A DNA stretch of 64,000 nt from JANWHQ01 sp963775275. Its GTDB lineage: Bacteria > Pseudomonadota > Alphaproteobacteria > Caulobacterales > Caulobacteraceae. The notes under the pieces are model-generated. The model had not been told where the DNA came from and did not search any database. It saw only the letters and a list, made by a program, of their open reading frames with translations. The DNA is taken from assembly GCA_963775275.1 (NCBI GenBank), contig CAVZII010000005.1, forward strand, positions 2,170,001-2,234,000. The letters are read 5' to 3'. The translations under genes and the position numbers were made by a program. Positions 22,122-31,525 of the stretch are shown here, in pieces. Numbering within the stretch: the stretch's first letter is position 1; every line of letters starts with the position of its first letter.

Positions 22122-23853
22122 ATGACGCCCACGCCCACCGCCGCGGACCGCCCTTTGCGTCGCGCCGACTTCGCCAGCATCACCGAGGCGTTGGACGTCG
22201 CGGCCGAGGGGCCGACCGGGATCAACATCCACGGTCTGCGCGGCGAGCTGGTCGAGGCGCTGCCCTACAAGGTCCTGCGCGAGCAGGCGCTGGAGCTGGC
22301 CGCAAGGCTCCTGGCGGCGGGCCTGGCGCCCGGCGAGCGCGTGGGCCTCGTCGCCGAATCGGACGGCGACTTCGCGCGCGCCTTCTTCGCCTGCCAGTAC
22401 GCCGGCCTCACGCCAGCGCCCCTGCCCCTGCCCGCGCCCTTCGGCGGGCGCGAGGGCTATCTGGAGCACATCCGGCGCATGTTGCAGTCGGCCCGCGCCT
22501 CGGCTGTGCTGGCGCCCCAGGCGCTGGCGGGCTGGATCAAGGAAGCGGCCGAGGGGCTGGGCCTGAAGCTCGCGGGCGCCATCTCCGAGCTGCCCGCCGC
22601 CGCGGCCGGGACGGTCTTGCCCGCCGTCGACCCGGACGGCCTCAGCTATCTGCAGTTCTCCTCGGGCAGCACGCGCTTTCCGCTGGGCGTCGCGGTGACC
22701 CACCGGGCGCTGATGGCCAACGTCTTCGCCATCGCCAACCATGGCCTGGACGTGAGGGCCGAGGATCGCGCAGTCTCCTGGCTGCCGCTCTATCACGACA
22801 TGGGCCTGATCGGCTTCTTCCTGTCGCCGATGGCCTGCCAGATGTCGCTGGACCTGTTGCCCACCGCTGGTTTCGTGCGCCGCCCGCTCAAGTGGCTCGA
22901 GCTGATGACCCGCAACGGCGGGACCATCTCCTACAGCCCCACCTTCGGCTACGAGCTGTGCGCGCGCCGGGCCGAGACCCTGGCGCCGGCCGGGCTCGAC
23001 CTCTCCGGCTGGCGCGCCGCCGGCATCGGCGGCGACATGATCCGCCCCCAGGTGCTGGACGCCTTCGCCGAGCGGTTCGCGCCCGCCGGCTTCGACCGGC
23101 GCGCCTTCGTCGCCAGCTACGGCATGGCCGAGGCGACCCTGGCCCTAAGTTTCGCGCCTTTGGCCCGCGGCGTGCGCGCCGAGCGGCTGGACGTGGACCG
23201 GCTCGAGCGGGAGCAGTCCGCCGTCTCGGCCGGCGCCCGCGCCCGCCGCGCGCGCGATTTCGCCCTGTGCGGGCCGCCCCTGCCGGGACATGAGCTCGAG
23301 GTTCGCGACGAGGCCGGCTGCGTCTTGCCCGAGCGCCGCGTCGGCCGCATCTTCGCCCGCGGCCCCAGCCTGATGCGCGCCTACTTCGACCGCGCCGACG
23401 AGACCGCCCGGGCGCTGTCGCCGGACGGATGGCTCGACACCGGCGACCTCGGCTATGTCTCCGACGGCGAGATCGTCATCACCGGCCGCGCCAAGGACCT
23501 GATCATCGTCAACGGCCGCAACGTCTGGCCCCAGGACCTGGAGTGGACGGCCGAGGCGGAGTCCGCATCCCTGCGCAGCGGCGACGTGGCGGTCTTCTCC
23601 GTTCCCGGCGACGGCGAGGAGGTCGTGGTCGCCGTGGTGCAGTGTCGCACCAGCGAGCCCGAGGCGCGCGCCCGGCTCGCCGACGACATCTCCGGATGCC
23701 TGCGCCTGCGCCACGGAGTTCGAGGTTGAGGTGGTGCTGGCCCCGCCGCACTCCCTGCCCAAGACCTCTTCGGGCAAGCTCAGCCGCTCGCGCGCCAGGG
23801 CCATGCACCTGCAAGGCGCCTTTACCAAGGACGCGGCGGCGGTCTCCGCCTGA
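22122..23853 (+). CDS. acyl-ACP synthetase / fatty acyl-AMP ligase of the sphingolipid cluster (one frameshift)
   Basis: Adenylate-forming enzyme of about 577 residues that activates fatty acids and loads them on the nearby ACP. Motifs: YLQFSSGSTRFPLGV (phosphate loop, FAAL style), SWLPLYHDMGLIGF, YGMAEATLAL, WLDTGDLGY and GRAKDLIIVNGRNVWPQDLE. The main frame ends wrongly at 23729. The family C-terminus (EFEVEVVLAPPHSLP, then KTSSGKLSRSRAR with the catalytic lysine) continues in the next frame from about 23705 to a TGA at 23851. The order synthetase, reductase, ACP, spt matches the Caulobacter ceramide cluster, where this gene corresponds to aasR. The start of cerR follows one base after the corrected stop. 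Confidence 0.88.
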
Positions 23854-23854
23854 C

Positions 23855-24802
23855 ATGTCCCGGCCCCTGGCTGCGCTGACCGGCGCCACGGGGTTCCTCG
23901 GCAGCCACCTCGTGCGCGCGCTCGATGCGGCCGGCTGGCGCGTGCGCGTGCTCGCCCGCCGCCCGCCCTCCGCGCCGCCCTGGGCGCCCGCCCCGGCCGA
24001 CGTCGTCCCGGGGGCCCTGGAGGACCCGGCCGCCCTGGCGCGGCTCGTCGTCGGCGCGGACGTCGTGATCCACGCCGCCGGCCTGATCAAGGCGAGCTCG
24101 CGCGAGGCGTTCTTCGAGGCCAATCAGCGGGGAGCTGGACGCGTGGCCGAGGCTGCCCTCGCCGAGGCCGCCGCCCCGCGCGTCCTGCTGGTCTCCAGTA
24201 TCTCCGCGCGTGAGCCGGGCCTGTCGCACTATGCCGCCAGCAAGGCCGCGGGCGAGGACGAGATGCGCCGGATCCTCGGGCCGGGCCGCCTCACCATCGC
24301 GCGCCCGCCGGCGGTCTATGGTCCGGGCGACCGCGAGACCCTGGCGGTGTTCCGCGCCGCCCTGTCCCTGCCGGTGCTGCCCGTGCCCGGCCCTGCCCAC
24401 GCCCGCCTCGCCCTGATCCACGCCGAGGATGCGGCCGCCCAGATCGCGGCCCTGGCGGGACCCGAGCCGGCCGGCGCGGTCTTCACCCTCTCCGACGGGC
24501 GTCCCGAAGGCTACGCCTGGCGCGAGATCATGGCCGCCGCCGCCCGGGCGCTGGGGCGCGCGCCGCCGATGGTCCCGCTCCCCGGCGCCGCGATCGTGGC
24601 CGCCGCCGCCCTCAACGCCCTTGTCGGACGTCTCGGCGGGGCCGCGCCCATGCTCACGCCCGGCAAGGCGCGCGAGCTGCTGCACCCGGACTGGAGCGTG
24701 CGCCCGGGTGAGCGCGCGCCCGGCGCGCCGCCCGCCCGGTTCGGCCTCGAGGCCGGCTTCGCGCACACCTTGGATTGGTATCGGGCTCAGGGCTGGCTAT
24801 AG
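23855..24802 (+). CDS. cerR: NAD-dependent epimerase/dehydratase-family ceramide reductase (CerR-like)
   Basis: A 315-residue extended short-chain dehydrogenase. The nucleotide motif GATGFLGS is at residues 10-17 and the catalytic pair at Tyr126-Lys130 (HYAASK), with VLLVSSISARE supplying the serine strand. In Caulobacter the corresponding enzyme reduces the 3-keto group made by Spt. A hydrophobic stretch near the C-terminus (PGAAIVAAAALNALVGRLGG) may contact the membrane. ATG 23855 follows the corrected stop of the acyl-ACP synthetase by one base, so both belong to one operon. The assignment rests on the family plus the gene order. Confidence 0.85.
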   Translation: MSRPLAALTGATGFLGSHLVRALDAAGWRVRVLARRPPSAPPWAPAPADVVPGALEDPAALARLVVGADVVIHAAGLIKASSREAFFEANQRGAGRVAEAALAEAAAPRVLLVSSISAREPGLSHYAASKAAGEDEMRRILGPGRLTIARPPAVYGPGDRETLAVFRAALSLPVLPVPGPAHARLALIHAEDAAAQIAALAGPEPAGAVFTLSDGRPEGYAWREIMAAAARALGRAPPMVPLPGAAIVAAAALNALVGRLGGAAPMLTPGKARELLHPDWSVRPGERAPGAPPARFGLEAGFAHTLDWYRAQGWL

Positions 24803-24850
24803 GAGCTCCGACCAAGATTTGGGCGTTCGCGGCCCTTCGCTCGCCGCGTG

Positions 24851-24889
24851 AAATTACTGGTTTGTATCGCCGACGCGCTGCAGTAATTT
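24851..24889. promoter_or_regulatory. perfect AT-rich inverted repeat upstream of acp-spt
   Basis: AAATTACTG (24851-24859) and CAGTAATTT (24881-24889) are exact reverse complements 21 bp apart, in the 156-bp gap between cerR and acp. It is the only AT-rich patch in the area. It could be an operator (arms two helical turns apart) or an mRNA hairpin separating two expression units. Confidence 0.45.
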
Positions 24890-24958
24890 GTGGACGCGCC
24901 GATCGGCTGGCAATAAGGGGGCGCCGCCGCTGTGCAGCTTGCTGTTTGGAATCCCCGC

Positions 24959-25210
24959 ATGGACACGACAAGTCGATCCGTCCGAGACGGAATCGCAGAC
25001 GCGTTGAGCCAGACGGTCGGGCGCCGTATCGAGATCACGGATGACACCAACATCGCTCGCGATCTAGGCTTGGATTCGCTGGCGATCATGAACTTCATCA
25101 TGGCGCTCGAGGACGAGTACGACATCTCCATCCCGCTCGATCGGGTCGCCCAGGTGGAGACGGTCGGCGACTTGGCGAAGGCGATAGAAGAATTGCGGAG
25201 CGGGGCCTGA
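24959..25210 (+). CDS. acyl carrier protein of the sphingolipid cluster
   Basis: An 83-residue ACP. The phosphopantetheine attachment site is Ser40 in RDLGLDSLAIMNF. It would carry the long acyl chain made ready by the synthetase two genes upstream and hand it to Spt, as shown for the specialised ACP in Caulobacter. It is distinct from a housekeeping ACP in its neighbours and in its N-terminus. ATG 24959 is used; a GTG nine codons upstream is possible. Its TGA overlaps the ATG of spt (TGATG), showing translational coupling. Confidence 0.92.
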   Translation: MDTTSRSVRDGIADALSQTVGRRIEITDDTNIARDLGLDSLAIMNFIMALEDEYDISIPLDRVAQVETVGDLAKAIEELRSGA

Positions 25211-26427
25211 TGTCCATTCTCGCCAAGTACGCCGGGATGAAGGACGCGTTCGGCGCGGTCAAAGCGCTGGGCGCCAACCCCTTCGGCATCCTGTTCGACA
25301 AGGTGATCTCGCCCACCGAGGGCGTGCTCGACGGCCGCACGACCATCCTTCTGGGCACCAACAACTATCTGGGTCTCACCTTCGACGAGAGCTGCATCGA
25401 GCGCTCGGCCGAAGCGGTGAAGGCCCAGGGCACGGGCACCACCGGTTCGCGGATCGCCAACGGCAGCTACGACGGCCACCGCCAGCTCGAGCTCGACCTC
25501 GCCGAATTCTACGGCCGCAAGCACTGCATGGTGTTCACCACCGGCTACCAGGCCAACCTCGGCATCCTGTCCGCCCTGGTCGGCCGCGGCGACCACCTGA
25601 TCATCGACGCCGACAGCCACGCCTCGATCTATGACGGCTCGCGCCTGGCCCAGGCCGAGGTCATCCGCTTCCGACACAACGACCCGCGCGATCTCGAAAA
25701 GCGCCTCAAGCGCCTGGCCGACGTGCCCGGCGACAAGCTGATCGTGGTGGAGGGCATCTATTCGATGCTGGGCGACACCGCCCCGCTGAAGGAGATTGCC
25801 GCCGTAAAGCGCGCCACCGGCGCCTATCTTCTGGTCGATGAGGCCCATTCCCTGGGCGTGCTCGGCCCGACCGGCCGGGGCCTCGCCGAGGCGGCCGGGG
25901 TGGAGGAGGACGTCGACTTCATCGTCGGCACCTTCTCCAAGAGCCTGGGCAGCGTCGGCGGCTTCTGCGTCTCGGACCATCCGGACTTCGACCTGCTGCG
26001 GGTGGTGAGCCGCCCGTACATGTTCACCGCGTCCCTGCCGCCGGGCGTCATCGCCTCGACGCTGCAGGCCCTGCAGTGCCTGCGCGATGAGCCCGAGCTG
26101 CGCGCGCGGCTGACGGGCAACGCCCGCCGCCTCTATGACGGGCTGAGCGCCATGGGCTTCCAGACCGGTCCCGAGGCCAACCCGATCGTGGCCGTCGCCA
26201 TGCCCGACCGCGAGACGGCGATCGCGTGCTGGAACGCGCTGCTGCTGGGCGGGCTCTACCTGAATCTCGCCCTGCCGCCGGCTACGCCGAACAACACCCC
26301 GCTGCTGCGTTCGAGCGTCAGCGCCGCCCATACGACCGAGCAAATCGACGCGGCGCTGGACCTGTTCGAGAAGGTCGGGCGCGAGTTCGGCCTCCTGCCG
26401 GCCCCGGCTCGCCGCGCTCGGGCCTGA
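25210..26427 (+). CDS. spt: serine palmitoyltransferase
   Basis: PLP-dependent alpha-oxoamine synthase of 405 residues that condenses serine with a long acyl thioester to give 3-ketosphinganine, the committed step of sphingolipid synthesis. The PLP lysine is Lys244 in GTFSKSLGSVGG, with Asp210/His213 in VDEAHSLGVLG and the ring-stacking His137 in DADSHASIY. KBL and BioF belong to the same family. The choice of Spt rests on coupling to the ACP and the presence of CerR, acyl-ACP synthetase and bCerS nearby. It ends the plus-strand operon, convergent with a glycosyltransferase gene. Confidence 0.92.
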   Translation: MSILAKYAGMKDAFGAVKALGANPFGILFDKVISPTEGVLDGRTTILLGTNNYLGLTFDESCIERSAEAVKAQGTGTTGSRIANGSYDGHRQLELDLAEFYGRKHCMVFTTGYQANLGILSALVGRGDHLIIDADSHASIYDGSRLAQAEVIRFRHNDPRDLEKRLKRLADVPGDKLIVVEGIYSMLGDTAPLKEIAAVKRATGAYLLVDEAHSLGVLGPTGRGLAEAAGVEEDVDFIVGTFSKSLGSVGGFCVSDHPDFDLLRVVSRPYMFTASLPPGVIASTLQALQCLRDEPELRARLTGNARRLYDGLSAMGFQTGPEANPIVAVAMPDRETAIACWNALLLGGLYLNLALPPATPNNTPLLRSSVSAAHTTEQIDAALDLFEKVGREFGLLPAPARRARA

Positions 26428-26475
26428 AGGCTTAGCGCCAGCCGGCCCCGGATCCGGTCCGGAGCCGCCGGGATA

Positions 26476-27744
26476 TCACCCGAGCTCGAGCCCCTGGTCC
26501 GCACCCCTATGGATCGGCGCATCCAGCGCCTGGCCGAACAGGCGAAGGCGCGGGCGGCGGGCCGCCGCGTGGGCCAAGATCGCGTCGCGATAGGTCGCCA
26601 CCAGCTGCGGGGCCACGGTCCGGCAGTCGTACTGCAGCGCCTCGACCCGCCCCCATTCGCCCAGGCGCCGGCGCAGCGCCGGGTCCATGACCAGCTCGCG
26701 AAGCGCAAGGTGCAGCGAGGCCGCATCGCCGGGCTTGCTGAGGAAGCGCGCCGCTTCCCCGCGCAGCAGGGTGGAGTAGCCGGGATTGGCCGCCGCCGCG
26801 ACCGGACGGCCCGCCGCCATCGCCTCGGCGATCACGATGCCGAAGCTCTCGCCGAAGGGCGAGGGGGCGCAGAAGATGTCGCAGTCGCCGTAGACCCGCG
26901 GCAGGGCGTCGTCGCCGACGGCGCCGGCGAAGGTCACGCCCGGCAGGCGGTGCTGGGCCACGAGGGCCCGCAGAGCGGCCTCCTCGGCGCCCGCGCCGAC
27001 GATCGTCAGCTCCGCGCTCAGGCCTTCGGCGCGCAGCAGCCGATAGGCCTCCACCAGCACCTTGCAGCCCTTGCGGGGCTCGAGCCGCCCGAGGAACAGG
27101 ATCCGCACCGGCGCGTCCGGGCGGCGAAGGGGCGCCGGCGCGTCGCTGAAGCGCCTGAGGTTGGTGCACGGCGGGATCAGCTGGATGGTCTGGCCTGGCG
27201 CTGGGCGCAGGTGCCGGCTCGGCGCGGTCGAGACCGCGGTCACCCGGTCCAGCCGCCGCAGGAGCATGCGGCTCGCCTGCGGAAACACCCGCCGCGCCAG
27301 CGCGCCGGCCGGCGTGTCCGGCGGCGTCTCGTGGAAGGTGGCGACGCTCGGCGCGGTCGAGGCCAGAAGCGCCTGCATCGGCAGGACCGGCGTCCACAGG
27401 CCGTGGTAGTGCGCCACGTCGAAGCCGCCGTCCCGCATCAGCGCGCGCAGGCGCCTGAGCTCATCGCCCGTGGCGAGGGCGACCTCGAAGGCCGTGCCGC
27501 CGAACTTGATCCTGGCCGCCTTGCCGATCCGGTGCGCCTCGACTTCGCCCGCGGGCGGCGGGCGGCGCCCCATGTCCGGCGAGATGATGCTCACCTCGTG
27601 GCCGAGCTCGCGCAGCGCTTCGGCGGTGTCGCGGATGTGGCCCTGGACGCCGCCGGGCCGGTCCATGTCATAGGGGCAGACCTGGGCGATCCGGAGGGGC
27701 CGCTCGACCCGCGCGCTCGGAGCCTGCAGGATTTCAGCGTACAT
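26476..27744 (-). CDS. GT4-family glycosyltransferase
   Basis: A 422-residue retaining glycosyltransferase of GT-B fold. The N-terminal domain has GGVQGHIRDTAEALRELGHE and the C-terminal donor domain ILFLGRLEPRKGCKVLVEAY and CDIFCAPSPFGESFGIVIAEAMAAGRPV with the EX7E pattern. It resembles PimA-like enzymes acting on membrane lipid acceptors. It lies 48 bp from the end of spt on the opposite strand and is divergent from the PLD-type gene. A role in glycosylating a sphingolipid or phosphoinositol-like lipid is an inference from location. Confidence 0.87.
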   Translation of the reverse strand: MYAEILQAPSARVERPLRIAQVCPYDMDRPGGVQGHIRDTAEALRELGHEVSIISPDMGRRPPPAGEVEAHRIGKAARIKFGGTAFEVALATGDELRRLRALMRDGGFDVAHYHGLWTPVLPMQALLASTAPSVATFHETPPDTPAGALARRVFPQASRMLLRRLDRVTAVSTAPSRHLRPAPGQTIQLIPPCTNLRRFSDAPAPLRRPDAPVRILFLGRLEPRKGCKVLVEAYRLLRAEGLSAELTIVGAGAEEAALRALVAQHRLPGVTFAGAVGDDALPRVYGDCDIFCAPSPFGESFGIVIAEAMAAGRPVAAAANPGYSTLLRGEAARFLSKPGDAASLHLALRELVMDPALRRRLGEWGRVEALQYDCRTVAPQLVATYRDAILAHAAARRPRLRLFGQALDAPIHRGADQGLELG

Positions 27745-27977
27745 GGACGAGACTGATCACTCGGCCGCCCCAGCTCCGGGCGCCGCCGCAAAACTTCTGT
27801 TCGTCTTGGAGGCCAATCGAGCTATGAGCCCGCGCGCCCAGCCGCCATTGCGCGGCCTGGCCGCCCGCCTGCTCCGATCCAAAGGTGAACGCCCCTCGTC
27901 CCAGATGGCGCGTTCTACCCGGCCGACGACAAGCGGAGCAATGAGTTCGTGGGCGTTTTGTCCGCTTTGGGAGCCAA

Positions 27978-29093
27978 GTGTTGAAAAGCTGCACCCTGCT
28001 CGTCGGCGCGGAGGCTTTCTGGCTGGCGGCGCAAGCGGACATGGCGTCGGCGTCGGCGCGCCTGCTCGTCCAGGCGATGACCTTCGAGGCCGACGAGGCG
28101 GGCGCCGCGGTGGGGGCGGCCATCGGCCGCAGCCCCGCCCGCGACCGCCGGATCCTGGTCGACGACTACACCCGCTACGTCATCAGCGACCGCATGATCC
28201 GCTGGCCGGCCCGGCCGCGGGACGAGGCGCTCCTGCGCGAGGCGGCCGACACCTGGGCCATGTTCGACACGTTGCGGCTCCAGAGCGTCGGGGTGCGGGT
28301 CACCAACCCGATCGGGCCGTTGCTGGCGGGCTATCCTTTCCGCAACCACAAGAAGCTGATCGTCGCCGACGGCGTGGCCTACCTCGGCGGAGTCAATTTC
28401 AGCGACCATAACTTCGCCTGGCGCGACCTGATGCTCCGGATCGAGGACGAGGCCGCCGCCGACCGGCTCGCCGCCGACTTCGACGACACCTGGCGCGGCC
28501 GGGGCAGGGCCTGGACCGAGGAGATCGGTCCCCTGCGCCTGATCAGCCTCGACGGCCGCTCCAACGCCCGCGGCTTTTCCGAGATCATCGCGCGCATCGA
28601 TGCGGCCAGGTCCAGCATCGAGGTGGTCAGCCCCTATCTCACCTTCCCCTTCACCCGCGCCCTGTCGCGTGCGAGCGAGCGCGGCGTGTCGGTGCGCCTG
28701 GTCACGCCGCTCGCCAACAACAAGCCCTTGGTGCGCGACTACGTCCTGCCCAAGGCTCGGCGCTCCGGCTGGGAGGTGGCCCTGACGCCGGAGATGATCC
28801 ACCTGAAGGCGCTGATGATCGACCGGCGCGAGCTGGTGCTGGGTTCGTCCAACTTCGACTTCGTCAGCTACCACGGCGAGGAGGAGCTGGTCGTCGTGAT
28901 CTCCGACGCCGCCCTGATCGCGCAGTTCGAGGCCCAGGTGCTGGGCCCGCTGCTCGAGTGCGCCTTGCCGGCCGATGCGCATCAGCCTGCCCGCTTCGCC
29001 GAGGTCAGGAGCCGGCTGGCGCTCCGCGCCGCCGAGGCCTTCGTGCGCACCCGGTTCATGGCCCTGCGCACCAGCCGGGACTGGGCGTCCTGA
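27978..29093 (+). CDS. phospholipase D / cardiolipin synthase-like protein
   Basis: A 371-residue protein with two HKD motifs: H124-x-K126-x4-D131 (NHKKLIVADG) and H275-x-K277-x4-D282 (IHLKALMIDR), each followed by the GS/GG-N-F/S element (GGVNFSD, GSSNFD). Such enzymes transfer or hydrolyse phosphatidyl groups through a covalent phosphohistidine. There are no N-terminal membrane helices like those of classical cardiolipin synthase. GTG 27978 has GGAG five bases upstream; TTG 27981 is also possible. Its position between spt and the ceramide synthase operon makes a phosphosphingolipid substrate plausible. Confidence 0.87.
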   Translation: MLKSCTLLVGAEAFWLAAQADMASASARLLVQAMTFEADEAGAAVGAAIGRSPARDRRILVDDYTRYVISDRMIRWPARPRDEALLREAADTWAMFDTLRLQSVGVRVTNPIGPLLAGYPFRNHKKLIVADGVAYLGGVNFSDHNFAWRDLMLRIEDEAAADRLAADFDDTWRGRGRAWTEEIGPLRLISLDGRSNARGFSEIIARIDAARSSIEVVSPYLTFPFTRALSRASERGVSVRLVTPLANNKPLVRDYVLPKARRSGWEVALTPEMIHLKALMIDRRELVLGSSNFDFVSYHGEEELVVVISDAALIAQFEAQVLGPLLECALPADAHQPARFAEVRSRLALRAAEAFVRTRFMALRTSRDWAS

Positions 29094-29255
29094 CCGGCGC
29101 GCCGCTCCTGAGCAGAACCGTCACGCCTGCGGGGCTTCCGCAGCGGCGCGGCGCTGCCTATGGTGTCGCCGCTTTCCGGGGCCGGCATTGAACTTCGGCG
29201 CCATGAAGACGAGGCCGGCAGGGCGCCCTGGCGTTCGGGTCCCCGCCAAAGGCGG

Positions 29256-30464
29256 ATGGTGATGATCCCGTCGCTCAAGATGGACCGCTACATCCTCGAG
29301 CTGATGGCCCGGCCCGTCGCCGGCGCCGTCGCCATCACCCTCGTCGCCCAGCTGCTCGAGCGCGTGCTGCGGATCATCGACCAGCTCGCCCAGAACGGCG
29401 CGCACTTCGGCTTCCTGGTGCAGCTGACGGTGAACCTCGTCCCCTACTACCTGACCTTCTCCCTGCCCGCGTCCTTCTTCGTGGCCATCTTCATCGTCGT
29501 CGCGCGCCTGGGCGACGGCAACGAGATCGACGCCTTCCTCGCCAGCGGCGTCTCGATCAGCCGACTGTCCGCCCCCTTCGTGGTCCTGGGCGTGGTGTTC
29601 GCGGTGATCAGCCTCATCCTGTTCGGCTTCCTTCAACCCTACGGCCGGTACGCCTACCGGGCGGTGCTGAACGCTGCCATCAACGCCGGCTGGAACGCCC
29701 AGCTCCAGCCCGAGGTGTTCATGGACCCCGGCGCCGGCTTCACCATCACGGCCGACCACGTCTCGATGAACGGCCGCAAGCTCCAGGGTGTCTTCGTCCG
29801 GCGCATCACGCCCGACGGGCATGAGCAGACCGTCACCGCCGCGTCCGGCGAGCTCAGCGTCACCCCCGACGGCCGGTTCGTGGAGCTCAAGATCCACGAC
29901 GGGCTCCAGGTGGATCATCGCCCGGGCCAGCCGCCCAGGGTGGTCCACATCGACAACATCAGCGCCGCCGAGCCTCTGCAGGGCCCGGGCTCCGAAGTGG
30001 GGCCGCGCGGGGGCGACGCCTATGAGCTGACCCTGTTCGAGCTGTCGCACGAGCTTCGCGCCCCGAACTCGGTCGTTCCCAAGCCGGCGCTGGAGGCGGA
30101 GCTTTACGGCCGGATCGCGCGGTCCCTGGCCGTGCCGTTCCTGCCGCTGCTCGCCGTGCCGCTCGGCATGGCGGCCAAACGGAGCGGGCGAACGCCCGGC
30201 CTCATCATCGGCTTTGTCCTGCTCATCGGCTTCCACCACGGCATGAGCACCATCCAGGGGCTGGCCCAGACCGGGCGCGTGCCGGCGGCGCCCGCGATCT
30301 GGGGCCTCTTCGCCCTGTTCACCAGCCTGTGCCTGTGGCTGTTCCTGTCCAGCCTGCGCCGCCCCGGCGAGACGCCGATCACCATCGCGGTCGGTCGGCT
30401 GGGCGATCTGGTGCACTGGGCGCGCGCGCTGTTCGCGCGCGAGCCGGTGGGGGCGACCTCGTGA
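29256..30464 (+). CDS. LptF-like permease, first gene of the ceramide synthase operon
   Basis: A 402-residue membrane protein of the YjgP/YjgQ (LptF/LptG) family. Three helices at the start (MDRYILELMARPVAGAVAIT; LVPYYLTFSLPASFFVAIF; LSAPFVVLGVVFAVISLILF), a periplasmic beta-jellyroll (VFMDPGAGFTITADHVSMNG) and three C-terminal helices match the family. In LPS transport LptF and LptG form the membrane part of the LptB2FGC exporter. Here the gene overlaps the LptG-like gene (GTGA), and that gene overlaps bCerS, so a paralogue handling sphingolipid is suspected. The start could be ATG 29256 or 29262. Confidence 0.82.
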   Translation: MVMIPSLKMDRYILELMARPVAGAVAITLVAQLLERVLRIIDQLAQNGAHFGFLVQLTVNLVPYYLTFSLPASFFVAIFIVVARLGDGNEIDAFLASGVSISRLSAPFVVLGVVFAVISLILFGFLQPYGRYAYRAVLNAAINAGWNAQLQPEVFMDPGAGFTITADHVSMNGRKLQGVFVRRITPDGHEQTVTAASGELSVTPDGRFVELKIHDGLQVDHRPGQPPRVVHIDNISAAEPLQGPGSEVGPRGGDAYELTLFELSHELRAPNSVVPKPALEAELYGRIARSLAVPFLPLLAVPLGMAAKRSGRTPGLIIGFVLLIGFHHGMSTIQGLAQTGRVPAAPAIWGLFALFTSLCLWLFLSSLRRPGETPITIAVGRLGDLVHWARALFAREPVGATS

Positions 30465-31525
30465 CCCTGGACCGCTACGTCATGCGCCTGCTGCTGACGC
30501 GCACCTTGTTCGCGGTCGTCGTGCTGATCGCCCTGGTGCAGGTGCTCGAGCTGCTGGACGTCACCACCGAGATCCTCGAGCGCGGCCAGGGGCTGGCGGG
30601 CATCGGCCATTATTCCCTGCTGCGCCTGCCGGGGCAGTTCCAGCAGGTGACGGCCCTGGCCATGCTGGTCGGCGCCCTGTTCACCTTCACCCACATGGCC
30701 CGCACCAGCGAGATGGTCGTGATCCGCGCGACCGGCGCCAACATCTACCGGGTGCTGAGGATGATGGCCCCCGTCGCCATCGGCCTGGCGCTGGTCGACT
30801 TCGTGGTCGCCGCCGAGATCGCGCCCCGGACCCAGGACTCCCTGGTGGCCTGGATGAACGCCACCGCCCTGCCATCCAAGGCCAAGCCGGCCAAGGCGCA
30901 CTGGTTCCGGCTCGGCAAGGACCTGATCCTGATCGGCGCTGTCTCCACCGACGGCCGGACGCTCGGCAATGTGCGCATCTACCGCCGCGACAAGCAGCGC
31001 CTGCTCACCGAGGAGCTGGCCGCCCCGACCGCCGTCGCCGAGGCCGGGGGCTGGCGGCTGAAGTCGGCGACGGTGATGCGCGTCGGCGGCGACCATGCGG
31101 CCACCTCGGCGCCGGCCGACCTGCACTGGACCACGCCCCTGGGCCCCACCGACGTGGTGCGGCTGTTCCGCTCGACCGACTACATCTCCACCGGCGCGGC
31201 GGCGAGCGCGCTTGCGCGCGTCGGGCCGGTGGACAAGAGTCCGGACTTCTACATCACGCGCCTGCACCGCACCTTCGCCGAGCCTCTGGCGGCCGTCGTC
31301 ATGCTCCTCTTGTCGGCGCCGGCGGCCCTGTCCAACATGCGCAGCGACCAGGCCGCGCGCCTGTTCCTGTTCGGGCTGGTGTCCGGGCTCCTGTTCCTTG
31401 TGGCCGACGGGCTTCTCACCGCGCTCGGCGAGACCAGCGCCCTGCCGCCGATCCTGGCGGCGTGGAGCGCGCCGGTGGCCTTCACCGCGCTCGCGGTCAC
31501 GGTGCTTCTGTACGCGGAGGGATGA
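30461..31525 (+). CDS. LptG-like permease coupled to the ceramide synthase gene
   Basis: A 354-residue YjgP/YjgQ-family membrane protein. The start TLDRYVMRLLLTRTLFAVVV and the FTHMARTSEMVVIRATGAN segment, which includes the family's cytoplasmic coupling helix contacting the ABC ATPase, are typical. The last helices are PLAAVVMLLLSAPAALSNMR and LFLFGLVSGLLFLVADGLL. GTG 30461 overlaps the previous stop, and ATGA at 31522 joins it to the next gene. No LptB-like ATPase or LptC is encoded here, so it would have to use one encoded elsewhere. It could alternatively be the only LptG of the genome. Confidence 0.82.
   Translation: MTLDRYVMRLLLTRTLFAVVVLIALVQVLELLDVTTEILERGQGLAGIGHYSLLRLPGQFQQVTALAMLVGALFTFTHMARTSEMVVIRATGANIYRVLRMMAPVAIGLALVDFVVAAEIAPRTQDSLVAWMNATALPSKAKPAKAHWFRLGKDLILIGAVSTDGRTLGNVRIYRRDKQRLLTEELAAPTAVAEAGGWRLKSATVMRVGGDHAATSAPADLHWTTPLGPTDVVRLFRSTDYISTGAAASALARVGPVDKSPDFYITRLHRTFAEPLAAVVMLLLSAPAALSNMRSDQAARLFLFGLVSGLLFLVADGLLTALGETSALPPILAAWSAPVAFTALAVTVLLYAEG

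Noticed and set aside
20948..22228. Minus-strand 426-codon frame opposite the fatty acid hydroxylase
   Set aside because: The hydroxylase has all histidine clusters and a ribosome site; the antisense frame lacks any.
27745..27977. Possible small genes in the gap between the glycosyltransferase and PLD-type genes
   Set aside because: Short frames on both strands lack ribosome sites and family features; the gap is more likely a divergent promoter region.
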